Notes: a model not told the origin generated them from the sequence alone. A DNA stretch of 64,000 nucleotides from Hydractinia symbiolongicarpus (GCF_029227915.1 NC_079888.1:3295001-3359000); one strand, 5' to 3'. Positions 46,766-59,859 are shown, numbered from the stretch's first letter. Numbers and translations are program-made.

Positions 46766-47275
46766 ACATTATGTATTATTGCGTATAGTGGTCGATCGTG
46801 TGCATATCGTCAATCAAAGTGTCTGCATTGGCATAATAAAATAATTAGAAATATATTTAAGTCCTTCAACCAATGTCCTTCAATCAAAGTGTCTGTATTA
46901 GTATAATAAAGAAATTATAAATATATTTAAGGCCTTCAACCAATGTATGTTGCATACCGCGCAGACAATTTCCCCAATCCATTTTGCAAACATCGGTAGA
47001 GGCACTATATGTTAAAGGCGAAGTTTCAGAAAAAGACGGTGTTCTTTGTTAAGTGATTCAATGATCCGCTGCTGAATGATCCGACGATTGCTTACAATAA
47101 TCACACTTAAATTAATGATGGGATTCTCAACCTTCATAACCAAACGTAAGAATAGGACCTCGTAGTTCCTTTCACATAATAGGCAGTCTGGTTACGTAAA
47201 TTTGAATATACGGTAGTTCGTCCAGTGAAGATTCTCATTCAATTTCAATATTGCTGTCACGAACCATATGTCAGA

Positions 47276-47348
47276 AGATAAATAGCTCATGTGGTAGAGC
47301 GCTCCATTCGCATGCGATAGGTACCTGGATCGAGGCCCGGATTCTCCA
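47276..47348 (+). pseudogene. tRNA-Ala(CGC)-like copy 75, degenerate acceptor
   Basis: 1,549-bp partner of copy 72, with D loop ATGTGGTA and T stem CCTGG. Confidence 0.6.
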
Positions 47349-47788
47349 ACATTGTTTATTATTGCGTATAGTGGTCCATCATGTCGATATGATCAATCCA
47401 AGTCCTTCCAATAGTATAATAAAATAATTACAAATAAATTTAAGACCTTCAACCAATGTATGTTGCATACAGTGCAAAGAGTTTACCCGATTCATTCTTC
47501 AAACGTCGGTAAAGGCACTATACGCTAAAGGCGAAGTTGTAGATAAAGACGATGTTCTTTCTTAAGTGATTCGATGATCCGCTGCTGAAAGATCCGACGA
47601 TTGCTTACAATAATTTCACTTAAATTAAATTTGTGATTCTCGACTTTCATGTCAAATCTTAAAAATAGGACCGCGTGTTTCTTCTCACATAATAGGCAGT
47701 CTGTTCACGTAAATTTGAATATACGGTAGTTCGTCCAGTGAAGATTCTCATTCAATTTTCCTTTTGCTGTCAAAAGTCATATGTCAGA

Positions 47789-47861
47789 GGGGAATTAGCT
47801 CATATGGTAGAGCGCTCGCTTCGCATGCCAGAAGTACCGGGATCGATGCCCGGATTCTTCA
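47789..47861 (+). tRNA. tRNA-Ala(CGC)-like copy 76
   Basis: Identical to copy 73. Confidence 0.75.
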
Positions 47862-48300
47862 ACATTCTGTATTATTGTGTATAGTGGTCGATCATGTGCA
47901 TATCGTCAATCAAAGTGTCTGCATTAGTATAATAAAGAAATTATTAATATATTTAAGTCCTTCAACCAATGTATGTTGCATACCGCGCAGACAATTTACC
48001 CAATCCATTTTGCAAACATCGGTAGAGGCACTATATGATAAAGGCAAATTTGTAGATAAAGACGGTGTTCTTTCTTAAGTGATTCGATGACCCGCTGCTG
48101 AAAGATCCGACGATTGCTTACAATAATTTCACTTAAATTAAATATGTGATTCTCGACTTTCATGTCCAATCTTAAAAATAGGACCGCGTGTTTCTTGTCA
48201 CATAATAGGCAGTCTGTTCACGTAAATTTGAATATACGGTAGTTCGTCCGGTGAAGATTCTCATTCAATTACCTTTTGCTGTCAAAAGTCATATGTCATA

Positions 48301-48373
48301 GCGGAAATAGCTCATATGGTAGAGCGCTCGCTTCGCATGCGGGAAGTACCGGGATCGATGCCCTGATTCTCCA
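48301..48373 (+). tRNA. tRNA-Ala(CGC)-like copy 77
   Basis: GCGGAAA (2x71, 7x66), GCGGG makes 28-42 U-G, T stem CCGGG/CCCTG (50x64). Confidence 0.65.
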
Positions 48374-48817
48374 ACATTCTGTATTATTGCGTATAGTGGT
48401 CGATCATGTGCATATCGTCAATCAAAGTGTCTGCATTAGTATAATAACATAGTTAGAATTATACTTTTTTAGTCCTTCAACCAATATATGTTGCATTCCG
48501 CGCAGACAATTTCGCTAATCCATTGTTTAAGCGTCGGTAAAGGCACTATACGTTAAAGACGAAGTTGTAGATGAAGACGGTGTTCTTTCTTAACTGATTA
48601 GATGATCAGCTGCTGAATGATCTGACGATTGCTTACAATAAATTTCACTTAAATTAATGTTGTGATTCTCGGCTTTCATGTCCAATCGTAAAAGTAGGAC
48701 GGCGTGTTTCTCGTCACATATTAGGCAGTGTGTTCACATAAATTTGAATATACGGTAGTTTGTCCAGTGAAGATGCTCATTCAATTTCCTTACTGCTGTC
48801 ACAAGTCATATCTCATA

Positions 48818-48890
48818 GGGGAATTAGCTCATATGGTAGAGCGCTCGTTTCGCATACGAGAATTACCGGGATCGATGCCCGGATTCTCCA
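48818..48890 (+). tRNA. tRNA-Ala(CGC) copy 78, intact fold
   Basis: All stems perfect; pair 31-39 is U:A (CTCGT/ACGAG); variable loop AATTA. G3:U70 and A73 kept. Confidence 0.88.
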
Positions 48891-49329
48891 ACATTCTGCA
48901 TCATTGCGTATAGTGCTCGATCAATTGCATATCGTCAATCAAAGTGTCTGCATTAGTATAATAAAGAAATTATTAATATATTTAAGTCCTTCAACCAATG
49001 TATGCTGCATACCGCGCAGACAATTTACCCAATCCATTTTGCAAACATCGGTAGAGGCACTATATGATAAAGGCAAATTTGTAAATAAAGACGGTGTTCT
49101 TTCTTAAGTGATTCGATGACCCGCTGCTGAAAGATCCGACGATTGCTTACAATAATTTCACTTAAATTAAATATGTGATTCTCGACTTTCATGTCCAATC
49201 TTAAAAATAGGACCGCGTGTTTCTTGTCACATAATAGGCAGTCTGTTCACGTAAATTTGAATATACGGTAGTTCGTCCGGTGAAGATTCTCATTTAATTA
49301 CCTTTTGCTGTCAAAAGTCATATGTCATA

Positions 49330-49402
49330 GGGGAAATAGCTCATATGGTAGAGCGCTCGCTTCGCATGCGAGAAGTACCGGGATCGATGCCCTAATTCTC
49401 CA
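49330..49402 (+). tRNA. tRNA-Ala(CGC)-like copy 79
   Basis: 7x66 (GGGGAAA) and T stem CCGGG/CCCTA (49x65, 50x64). Confidence 0.7.
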
Positions 49403-49844
49403 ACATTCTGTATTATTGCGTATAGTGGTCGATCATGTGCATATCGTCAATAAAAGTGTCTGCATTAGTATAATAACATAGTTAGATTTATACTTTTTTA
49501 GTCCTTCAACCAATGTATGTTGCATACCGCGCAGACAATTTACCTAATCCATTTTACAAACATCGGTAGAGGCACTTTATATTAAAGGCGAAGTTTCAGA
49601 AAAAGACGGTGTTCTTTCTTAAGTGATTAATGATCCGCTGCTGAATGATCCGACGATTGCTTACAATCATTTCACTTAAGTTATTGATGTCAATTTCGAC
49701 TTTCATCTCCAATTGCAAAAATAGGACCGCGTGCTTCTTGTCACATAATAGGCACTCTGTTCACGTTAATTTGAATATACGGTAGTTCGTCCAGTGAAGA
49801 ATTTCATTCAACCTCTTTATTTCTGTCACAAGTCATATGTCACA

Positions 49845-49917
49845 GGGGAAATAGCTCATATGGTAGAGCGCTCGCTTCGCATGCGAAAGGTACCGGGATC
49901 GAGTCCCGGATTCTCCA
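49845..49917 (+). tRNA. tRNA-Ala(CGC)-like copy 80
   Basis: 7x66, 27x43 (GCGAA); T loop ATCGAGT with intact T stem. Confidence 0.72.
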
Positions 49918-50357
49918 ACATTGTTTATTATTGCGTATAGTGGTCCATCATGTCGATATGATCAATCCAAGTGCTTCCAATAGTATAATAAAATAATTAC
50001 AAATAAATTTAAGACCTTCAACCAATGTATGTTGCATACAGCGCAAAGAGATTACCCGATTCATTCTGTAAACGTCGGTAAAGACACTATACGCTAAAGG
50101 CGAAGTTGTAGATAAAGACGATGTTCCTTCTTAAGTGATTCGATGATCCGCTGCTGAAAGATCCGACGACTGCTTACAATAATTTCACTTAAATTAAATA
50201 TGTGATTCTCGACTTTCATGTCAAATCTTAAAAATAGGACCGCGTGTTTCTTGTCACATAATAGGCAGTCTGTTCACGTAAATTTGAATATACGGTAGTT
50301 AGTCCGGTGAAGATTCTCATTCAATTTTCCTTTTGCTGTCAAAAGACATATGTCATA

Positions 50358-50430
50358 GGGGAATTAGCTCATATGGTAGAGCGCTCGCTTCGCATGCCAG
50401 AAGTACCGGGATCGATGCCCGGATTCTTCA
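50358..50430 (+). tRNA. tRNA-Ala(CGC)-like copy 81
   Basis: Same tRNA as copy 73. Confidence 0.75.
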
Positions 50431-50869
50431 ACATTGTGTATTATTGTGTATAGTGGTCGATCATGTGCATATCGTCAATCAAAGTGTCTGCATTAGTATA
50501 ATAAAGAAATTATTAATATATTTAAGTCTTCAACCAATGTATGTTGCATACCGCTCAGACAATTTACCCAATCCATTTTGCAAACATCGGTAGAGGCACT
50601 ATATGTTAAAGGTAAATTTGTAGATAAAGACGGTGTTCTTTCTTAAGTGATTCGATGATCCGCTGCTGAAAGATCCGACGATTGCTTACAATAATTTCAC
50701 TTAAATTAAATATGTAATTGTCGACTTTCATGTCCAATCTTAAAAATAGGACCGCGTGTTTCTTGTCACATAATAGGCAGTCTGTTCACGTAAATTTGAA
50801 TATACGGTAGTTAGTCCGGTGAAGATTCTCATTCAATTTTCCTTTTGCTGTCAAAAGTCATATGTCATA

Positions 50870-50942
50870 GGGGAATTAGCTCATATGGTAGAGCGCTCGC
50901 TTCGCATGCCAGAAGTACCGGGATCGATGCCCGGATTCTTCA
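50870..50942 (+). tRNA. tRNA-Ala(CGC)-like copy 82
   Basis: Same tRNA as copy 73, followed by a spacer shortened by about 150 bp. Confidence 0.75.
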
Positions 50943-51220
50943 ACATTGTTTATTATTGTGTATAGTGGATAAAGATAAAGATGATGTTCTTTCTTAAGTG
51001 ATTCGATAATCCGCTGCTGAATAATCCGACGATTGCTTACAATAATTTCACTTACATTAATGATGGGATTCTCGACTTTCATGTTCAATCGCAAAAATAG
51101 GACCGCGTGTTTCTTGTCACATAATAGGCACTCTGTTCACGTAAATTTAAATATACGGTAGTTCGTCCAGTGAAAATTTTCATTCAACCTCTTTATTTCT
51201 GTCACAAGTCATATGTCACA

Positions 51221-51293
51221 GGGGAAATAGCTCATATGGTAGAGCCCTCGCTTCGCATGCGAAAGGTACCGGGATCGATGCCCGGATTCTCCA
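51221..51293 (+). tRNA. tRNA-Ala(CGC)-like copy 83
   Basis: 7x66, C26, 27x43 (GCGAA). T arm perfect. Confidence 0.72.
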
Positions 51294-51732
51294 ACATTCT
51301 ATATTATTGCGTATAGTGGTCGATCATGTGCATATCATCAATCAATGTGTCTGCATTAGTATAATAAAATAATAAGAAATATATTTAAGTCCTGCAACAA
51401 ATGTATATTGCATACCCCGCAAACAATTTAGCCAGTCCATTGTGCAAACTTCGGTAAAGGCACTATACGTTAAAGGCGAAGTTGTAGATGAAGACGGTGT
51501 TCTTTCTTAACTGATTAGATGATCCGCTGCTGAATGATCCGAAGATTGCTTACAATAATTTCACTTAAATTAATGATGTGATTCTCGACTTTCCTGTCCA
51601 ATTGTAAAAATAGGACCGCGCGTTTCTTGTCACATAATAGGCAGTCTGCTCACGTAAATTTGAATATACGGTAGTTCGTCCGGTAAAGATTCTCATTCAA
51701 TTACCTTTTGCTGTCAAAAGTCATATGTCATA

Positions 51733-51804
51733 GGGGAAATAGCTCATATGGTAGAGCGCTCGCTTCGCATGCGAGAAGTACCGGATCGATGCCCGGATTC
51801 TCCA
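51733..51804 (+). tRNA. tRNA-Ala(CGC)-like copy 84, 72 nt
   Basis: 7x66; T stem 5' strand one base short (CCGG). Anticodon arm perfect. Confidence 0.7.
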
Positions 51805-52248
51805 ACATTCCTTATTATTGTGTATAGTGTTCGGTCATGTGCATATCGTCAATCAAAGTGACTGCATTAGTATAATAAAATAGTTATAATTATACTTTTT
51901 TAGTCCTTCAACCAATATATGTTGCATTCCGCGCAGACAATTTTGCTAATCCATTGTTCAAACGTCGGTAAAGGCACTATACGTTAAAGACGAAGTTGTA
52001 GATGAAGACGGTGTTCTTTCTTAACTGATTAGATGATCAGCTGCTGAATGATCTGACGATTGCTTACAATAAATTTCACTTAAATTAATGATGTGATTCT
52101 AGGCTTTCATGTCCAATCGTAAAAGTAGGACGGCGTGTTTCTCGTCACATATTAGGCAGTGTGTTCACATAAATTTGAATATACGTTAGTTTGTCCAGTG
52201 AAGATGCCCATTCAATTTCCCTACTGCTGTCACAAGTCATATCTCATA

Positions 52249-52321
52249 GGGGAATTCGCTCATATGGTAGAGCGCTCCTTTCGCATGCGAGAAGTACCGG
52301 GATCCATGCCCGGATTCTCCA
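52249..52321 (+). tRNA. tRNA-Ala(CGC)-like copy 85
   Basis: C9, CTCCT/GCGAG (30x40, 31-39 U-G), T loop ATCCATG. Confidence 0.68.
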
Positions 52322-52760
52322 ACATTCTGTATCATTGCGTATAGTGGTCGATCATGTGCATATCGTCAATCAATGTGTTTGCATTAGTGTAATAAAGAAA
52401 TTATTAATATATTTAAGTCCTTCAACCAATGTATGTTGCATACCGCGCAGACAATTTACCCAATCCATTTTGCAAACATCGGTAGAGGCACTATATGTTA
52501 AAGGCAAATTTGTAGATAAAGACGGTGTTCTTTCTTAAGTGATTCGATGACCCGCTGCTGAAAGATCCGACGATTGCTTACAATAATTTCACTTAAATTA
52601 AATATGAGATTCTGGACTTTCATGTCCAATCTTAAAAATAGGACCGCGTGTTTCTTGTCACATAATAGGCAGTCTGTTCACGTAAATTTAAATATACGGT
52701 AGTTCGTCCGGTGAAGATTCTCATTCAATTACCTTTTGCTGTCAAAAGTCATATGTCATA

Positions 52761-52833
52761 GGGGAATTAGCTCATATGGTAGAGCGCTCGCTTCGCATGC
52801 CAGAAGTACCGGGATCGATGCCCGGATTCTTCA
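52761..52833 (+). tRNA. tRNA-Ala(CGC)-like copy 86
   Basis: 1,891-bp partner of copy 82, identical. Confidence 0.75.
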
Positions 52834-53111
52834 ACATTGTTTATTATTGTGTATAGTGGATAAAGATAAAGATGATGTTCTTTCTTAAGTGATTCGATAA
52901 TCCGCTGCTGAATAATCCGACGATTGCTTACAATAATTTCACTTACATTAATGATGGGATTCTCGACTTTCATGTTCAATCGCAAAAATAGGACCGCGTG
53001 TTTCTTGTCACATAATAGGCACTCTGTTCACGTAAATTTAAATATACGGTAGTTCGTCCAGTGAAAATTTTCATTCAACCTCTTTATTTCTGTCACAAGT
53101 CATATGTCACA

Positions 53112-53184
53112 GGGGAAATAGCTCATATGGTAGAGCCCTCGCTTCGCATGCGAAAGGTACCGGGATCGATGCCCGGATTCTCCA
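53112..53184 (+). tRNA. tRNA-Ala(CGC)-like copy 87
   Basis: Partner of copy 83, identical. Confidence 0.72.
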
Positions 53185-53623
53185 ACATTCTATATTATTG
53201 CGTATAGTGGTCGATCATGTGCATATCATCAATCAATGTGTCTGCATTAGTATAATAAAATAATAAGAAATATATTTAAGTCCTGCAACAAATGTATATT
53301 GCATACCCCGCAAACAATTTAGCCAGTCCATTGTGCAAACTTCGGTAAAGGCACTATACGTTAAAGGCGAAGTTTTAGATGAAGACGGTGTTCTTTCTTA
53401 ACTGATTAGATGATCCGCTGCTGAATGATCCGAAGATTGCTTACAATAGTTTCACTTAAATTAATGATGTGATTCTCGACTTTCCTGTCCAATTGTAAAA
53501 ATAGGACCGCGCGTTTCTTGTCACATAATAGGCAGTCTGCTCACGTAAATTTGAATATACGGTAGTTCGTCCGGTAAAGATTCTCATTCAATTACCTTTT
53601 GCTGTCAAAAGTCATATGTCATA

Positions 53624-53695
53624 GGGGAAATAGCTCATATGGTAGAGCGCTCGCTTCGCATGCGAGAAGTACCGGATCGATGCCCGGATTCTCCA
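53624..53695 (+). tRNA. tRNA-Ala(CGC)-like copy 88, 72 nt
   Basis: Partner of copy 84, identical. Confidence 0.7.
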
Positions 53696-54139
53696 ACATT
53701 CCTTATTATTGTGTATAGTGTTCGGTCATGTGCATATCGTCAATCAAAGTGACTGCATTAGTATAATAAAATAGTTATAATTATACTTTTTTAGTCCTTC
53801 AACCAATATATGTTGCATTCCGCGCAGACAATTTTGCTAATCCATTGTTCAAACGTCGGTAAAGGCACTATACGTTAAAGACGAAGTTGTAGATGAAGAC
53901 GGTGTTCTTTCTTAACTGATTAGATGATCAGCTGCTGAATGATCTGACGATTGCTTACAATAAATTTCACTTAAATTAATGATGTGATTCTAGGCTTTCA
54001 TGTCCAATCGTAAAAGTAGGACGGCGTGTTTCTCGTCACATATTAGGCAGTGTGTTCACATAAATTTGAATATACGTTAGTTTGTCCAGTGAAGATGCCC
54101 ATTCAATTTCCCTACTGCTGTCACAAGTCATATCTCATA

Positions 54140-54212
54140 GGGGAATTCGCTCATATGGTAGAGCGCTCCTTTCGCATACGAGAAGTACCGGGATCCATGC
54201 CCGGATTCTCCA
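54140..54212 (+). tRNA. tRNA-Ala(CGC)-like copy 89
   Basis: Partner of copy 85, but 39 is A, making 31-39 a U:A pair (ACGAG); 30x40 remains. Confidence 0.7.
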
Positions 54213-54651
54213 ACATTCTGTATCATTGCGTATAGTGGTCGATCATGTGCATATCGTCAATCAATGTGTTTGCATTAGTGTAATAAAGAAATTATTAATA
54301 TATTTAAGTCCTTCAACCAATGTATGTTGCATACCGCGCAGACAATTTACCCAATCCATTTTGCAAACATCGGTAGAGGCACTATATGTTAAAGGCAAAT
54401 TTGTAGATAAAGACGGTGTTCTTTCTTAAGTGATTCGATGACCCGCTGCTGAAAGATCCGACGATTGCTTACAATAATTTCACTTAAATTAAATATGAGA
54501 TTCTGGACTTTCATGTCCAATCTTAAAAATAGGACCGCGTGTTTCTTGTCACATAATAGGCAGTCTGTTCACGTAAATTTAAATATACGGTAGTTCGTCC
54601 GGTGAAGATTCTCATTCAATTACCTTTTGCTGTCAAAAGTCATATGTCATA

Positions 54652-54723
54652 GGGGAATAGCTCACATGGTAGAGCGCTCGCTTCGCATGCGAGAAGTACC
54701 GGGATCGATGCCCTGATTCTCCA
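54652..54723 (+). tRNA. tRNA-Ala(CGC)-like copy 90, 72 nt
   Basis: One T missing at 7-8 (GGGGAATAGCTC), D loop ACATGGTA, 50x64 (CCCTG). Confidence 0.68.
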
Positions 54724-55165
54724 ACATTCTGTATTATTGCGTATAGTGGTCGATCATGTGCATATCGTCAATCAAAGTGTCTGCATTAGTATAATAACAT
54801 AGTTGGAATTATACTTTTTTAGTCCTTCAACCAATGTATGTTGCATACCGCGCAGACAATTTACCTAATCCATTTTACAAACATTGGTAGAGGCACTTTA
54901 TATTAAAGGCGAAGTTTCAGAAAAAGACGGTGTTCTTTCTTAAGTGATTAATGATCCGCTGCTGAATGATCCGACGATTGCTTACAATCATTTCACTTAA
55001 ATTATTGATGTCATTTTCGACTTTCATGTCCAATCGCAAAAATAGGACTGCGTGCTTCTTGTCACATAATAGGCACTCTGTTCACGTAAATTTGAATATA
55101 CGGTAGTTCGTCCAGTGAAGATTTTTATTCAACCATCTTATTTCTGTCACAAGTCATATGTCACA

Positions 55166-55238
55166 GGGGAAATAGCTCATATGGTAGAGCGCTCGCTTCG
55201 CATGCGAAAGGTACCGGGATCGATGCCCGGATTCTCCA
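55166..55238 (+). tRNA. tRNA-Ala(CGC)-like copy 91
   Basis: 7x66 and 27x43 only; T arm perfect. Confidence 0.75.
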
Positions 55239-55677
55239 ACATTCTATATTATTGCGTATAGTGGTCGATCATGTGCATATCGTCAATCAATGTGTCTGCA
55301 TTAGTATAATAAAATAATTAGAAATATATTGAAGTCCTTCAACCAATGTATATTGCATACCCCGCAAATAATTTAGCCAATCCATTGTGCAAATTTCGGT
55401 AAAGGCAACATACGGTAAAGGCGAAGTTGTAGATGAAGACGGTGTTCTTTCTTAGGTGATTCGATGATCCGCTGCTGAAAGATCCGACGATTGCTTACAA
55501 TAATTTCACTTAAATTAAATATGTGATTCTCGACTTTCATGTCCAATCTTAAAAATAGGACCGCGTGTTTCTTGTCACATAGTAGGCAGTCTGTTCACGT
55601 AAATTTGAATATACGGTAGTTCGTCCGGTGAAGATTCTCATTCAATTTTCTTTTGCTGTCAAAAGTTATATGTCATA

Positions 55678-55750
55678 GGGAAACTAGCTCATATGGAAGA
55701 GCGCTCGCTTCGCATGCGAGAAGTACCGGGATCGATGCCCGGATTCTCCA
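55678..55750 (+). tRNA. tRNA-Ala(CGC)-like copy 92
   Basis: Acceptor GGGAAAC (4x69, 7x66), D loop ATATGGAA; anticodon and T arms perfect. Confidence 0.72.
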
Positions 55751-56193
55751 ACATTCTGTATTATTGCGTATAGTGGTCGATCATGTGCATATCGTCAATC
55801 AAAGTGTCTGCATTAGTATAATAAAACAATTAGAATTTTATATTTTTAGTCCTTTAACCAATGTATGTTGCATTCCGCGCAGACAATTTACCCAATCCAT
55901 TTTGCAAAGATCGATAGAGGAACTATATGTTGAAGGCGAAGTTGCAGATAAAGATGATGTTCTTTCTTAAGTGATTCGATAATCCGCTGCTGAATAATCC
56001 GACGATTGCTTACAATAATTTCACTTACATTAATGATGGGATTCTCGACTTTCATGTCCAATCGCAAAAATAGGACCGCGTGTTTCTTGTCACATAATAG
56101 GCACTCTGTTCACGTAAATTTGAATATACGGTAGTTCGTCCGGTGAAGATTTTTATTCAACTTCTTTATTGCTGTCACAAGTCATATGTCATA

Positions 56194-56266
56194 GGGGAAA
56201 TAGCTCATATGGTAGAGCGCTCGCTTCGCATGCGAAAGGTACCGGGTTCGATGCCCAGATTCTCCA
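56194..56266 (+). tRNA. tRNA-Ala(CGC)-like copy 93
   Basis: 7x66, 27x43, 50x64 (CCCAG); T loop TTCGATG restores U54 of the B box. A 70-bp insertion follows in its spacer. Confidence 0.7.
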
Positions 56267-56775
56267 ACATTCTGTATTATTGCGTATAGGGGTCGATCAT
56301 GTGCATATCGTCAATCAAAGTGTCTGCATTAGTATAATAAAATAATTAGAAATATAATTATGTTCTTCAACCAATGTCCTTCAATCAAAGTGTCTCCATT
56401 GGTATAACAAAATAATTAGAAATATATTTAAGTCCTACAACCAATGTATATTGCATACCCCGCAAACAATTTAGCCAATCCATTGTGCAAACTTCGGTAA
56501 AGGCACTATACGTTAAAGGCGAAGTTGTAGATAAAGACGGTGTTCTTTCTTAACTGATTAGATGATCCGCTGCTGAATGATCCGAAGATTGCTTACAATA
56601 ATTTCACTTAAATTAATGATGTGATTCTCGACTTTCCTGTCCAATTGTAAAAATAGGACCGCGCGTTTCTTGTCACATAATAGGCAGTCTGCTCACGTAA
56701 ATTTGAATATACGGTAGTTCGTCCGGTAAAGATTCTCATTCAATTTCCTTTTGCTGTCAAATGTCATATGTCATA

Positions 56776-56847
56776 GCGGAATTAGCTCTTGTGGTAGAGT
56801 GCTCGCTTCGCATGCGAGAAGTACCGGATCGATGCCCGGATTCTCCA
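56776..56847 (+). tRNA. tRNA-Ala(CGC)-like copy 94, 72 nt
   Basis: 2x71 (GCGGAAT), D arm GCTC/GAGT (10-25 G-U), T stem one base short. Confidence 0.68.
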
Positions 56848-57291
56848 ACATTCTGTATTATTGCGTATAGTGGTCGATCATGTGCATATCCTCAGTCAAA
56901 GTGTCTGCATTAGTATAATAACATAGTTAGAATTATACTTTATTAGTCCTTCAACCAATATATGTTGCATTCCGCGCAGACAATTTCGCTAATCCATTGT
57001 TTAAGCGTCGGTAAAGGCACTATACGTTAAAGACGAAGTTGAAGATGAAGACGGTGTTCTTTCTTAACTGATTAGATGATCAGCTGCTGAATGATCTGAC
57101 GATTGCTTACAATAAATTTCACTTAAATTAATGTTGTGATTCTCGGCTTTCATGTCCAATCGTAAAAGTAGGACGGCGTGTTTCTCGTCACATATTAGGC
57201 AGTGTGTTCACATAAATTTGAATATACGGTAGTTTGTCCAGTGAAGATGCTCATTCAATTTCCTTACTGCTGTCACAAGTCATATCTCATA

Positions 57292-57364
57292 GGGGAATTA
57301 GCTCATATGGTAGAGCGCTCGTTTCGCATACGAGAAGTACCGGGATCGATGCCCGGATTTTCCA
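57292..57364 (+). tRNA. tRNA-Ala(CGC) copy 95, intact fold
   Basis: CTCGT/ACGAG; acceptor ATTTTCC gives a G-U at 4-69 beside G3:U70. Partner of copy 78 at 8,474 bp. Confidence 0.85.
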
Positions 57365-57803
57365 ACATTCTGCATCATTGCGTATAGTGCTCGATCAATT
57401 GCATATCGTCAATCAAAGTGTCTGCATTAGTATAATAACATAATTAGAAATATATTTAAGTCCTTCAACCAATGTATGTTGCATATCGCGCAGACAATTT
57501 ACCCAATCCATTTTGCAAACATCGGTAGAGGCACTATATGATAAAGGCAAATTTGTAAATAAAGACGGTGTTCTTTCTTAAGTGATTCGATGACCCGCTG
57601 CTAAAAGATCCGACGATTGCATACAATAATTTCACTTAAATTAAATATGTGATTCTCGACTTTCATGTCCAATCTTAAAAATAGGACCGCGTGTTTCTTG
57701 TCACATAATAGGCAGTCTGTTCACGTAATTTTGAATATACGGTAGTTCGTCCGGTGAAGATTCTCATTCAATTACCTTTTGCTGTCAAAAGTCATATGTC
57801 ATA

Positions 57804-57876
57804 GGGGAAATAGCTCATATGGTAGAGCGCTCGCTTCGCATGCGAGAAGTACCGGGATCGATGCCCTGATTCTCCA
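57804..57876 (+). tRNA. tRNA-Ala(CGC)-like copy 96
   Basis: 7x66 (GGGGAAA) and 50x64 (CCCTG). Confidence 0.72.
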
Positions 57877-58317
57877 ACATTCTGTATTATTGCGTATAGT
57901 GGTCGATCATGTGCATATCGTCAATCAAAGTGTCTGCATTAGTATAATAACATAGTTAGAATTATACTTTTTTAGTCCTTCAACCAATGTATGTTGCATA
58001 CCGCGCAGACAATTTACCTAATCCATTTTACAAACATCGGTAGAGGCACTTTATATTAAAGGCGAAGTTTCAGAAAAACACGGTGTTCTTTCTTAAGTGA
58101 TTAATGATCCGCTGCTGAATGATCCGACGATTGCTTACAATCATTTCACTTAAATTATTGATGTCATTTTCGACTTTCATGTCCAATCGCAAAAATAGGA
58201 CCGCGTGCTTCTTGTCACATAATAGGCAGTCTGTTCACGTAAATTTGAATATACGGTAGTTCGTCCGGTAAAGATTCTCATTCAATTACCTTTTGCTGTC
58301 AAAAGTCATATGTCATA

Positions 58318-58390
58318 GGGGAAATAGCTCATATGGTAGAGCGCTCGCTTCGCATGCGAGAAGTACCGGGATCGATGCCCTGATTCTCCA
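58318..58390 (+). tRNA. tRNA-Ala(CGC)-like copy 97
   Basis: Same tRNA as copy 96. Confidence 0.72.
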
Positions 58391-58829
58391 ACATTCTGTA
58401 TTATTGCGAATAGTGGTCGATCATGTGCATATCGTCAATCAAAGTGACTGCAATGGTATAATAAAGTAATTATAAATACATTTAAGTCCTTCACCAAATG
58501 TATGTTGCATACCACTTAGACAATTTACCCAATCCATTTTGCAAACATCGGTAAAGGCACTATATGTTAAAGGCGAATTTGCAGATAAAGACGGTGTTCT
58601 TCTTAAATGATTCGATGATCCGCTGCTGGATAATCCGACGATTGCTTACAATCATTTCACTTAAATTATTGATGTCATTTTCGACTTTCATGTCCAATCG
58701 CAAAAATAGGACCGCGTGCTTCTTGTCACATAATAGGCACTCTGTTTACGTAAATTTGAATATACGGTAGTTCGTCCAGTGAAGATTTTCATTCAACATC
58801 TTTATTTCTGTCACAAGTCATATGTCACA

Positions 58830-58902
58830 GGGGAAATAGCTCATATGGTAGAGCGCTCGCTTCGCATGCGAAAAGTACCGGGATCGACGCTCGGATTCTC
58901 CA
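58830..58902 (+). tRNA. tRNA-Ala(CGC)-like copy 98
   Basis: 7x66, 27x43, T arm CCGGG-ATCGACG-CTCGG (one G-U). Confidence 0.72.
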
Positions 58903-59343
58903 ACATTCTGTATTATTGCGTATAGTGGTCGATCATGTGCATATCGTCAATCAATGTGTCTGCATTAGTATAATGAAATAGTTAGAATTATACTTATTTA
59001 GTCCTTCAACCAATATATGTTGCATTCGGCGCAGACAATTTACCCAATCCATTTTGCAAACATCGGTAGAGGCACTATATGTTAAAGGCAAATTTGTAGA
59101 TAAAGACGGTGTTCTTTCTTAAGTGATTCGATGTTCCGCTGCTGAAAGATCCGACGATTGCTTACAATAATTTCACTTAAATTAAATATGTGATTCTCGA
59201 TTTTATGTCCAATCTTAAAAATAGGACCGCGTATTTCTTGTCACATAATAGGCAGTCTGTTCACGTAAATTTGAATATACGGTAGTTCGTCCGGTGAAGA
59301 TTCTCATTCAATTACCTTTTGCTGTCAAAAGTCATATGTCATA

Positions 59344-59416
59344 GGGGAAATAGCTCATATGGTAGAGCGCTCGCTTCGCATGCGAGAAGTACCGGGATCG
59401 ATGCCCTGATTCTCCA
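59344..59416 (+). tRNA. tRNA-Ala(CGC)-like copy 99
   Basis: Same tRNA as copy 96. Confidence 0.72.
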
Positions 59417-59859
59417 ACATTCTGTATTATTGCGTATAATGGTCGATCATGTGCATATCGTCAATCAAAGTGTCTGCATTAGTATAATAACATAGTTAGA
59501 ACTATACTTTTTTAGTCCTTCAACCAATGTATGTTGCATACCGCGCAGACAATTTACCCAATCCATTTTGCAAAGATCGATAGAGGAACTATATGTTGAA
59601 GGCGAAGTTGCAGATAAAGATGATGTTCTTTCTTAAGTGATTCGATAATCCGCTGCTGAATAATCCGACGATTGGTTACAATAATTTCACTTACATTAAT
59701 GATGGGATTCTCGACTTTCATGTCCAATCGCAAAAATAGGACCGCGTATTTCTTGTCACATAATAGGCACTCTGTCCACGTAAATTTGAATATACAGTAG
59801 TTCTTCCAGTGAAGATTTTCATTCAACCTCTTTATTTCTGTCTCAAGTCATATGTCACA

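Larger units (their letters stand above)
45470..47904 (+). repeat. Duplicated segment of about 885 bp, offset 1,549 bp
   Basis: 45470-46355 matches 47019-47904, including the unusual AGATAAA-type tRNA copies at 45727 and 47276 and the GCCAG-type copies at 46240 and 47789. The interval between holds one further unit with a short deletion. Confidence 0.8.
50846..54645 (+). repeat. Two adjacent 1,891-bp blocks of four units
   Basis: About 50846-52736 and 52737-54627 are near-identical in tandem. Each includes the same shortened unit, in which a tRNA (50870 or 52761) is followed after only about 350 bp by the next because about 150 bp of spacer is missing. Confidence 0.85.
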
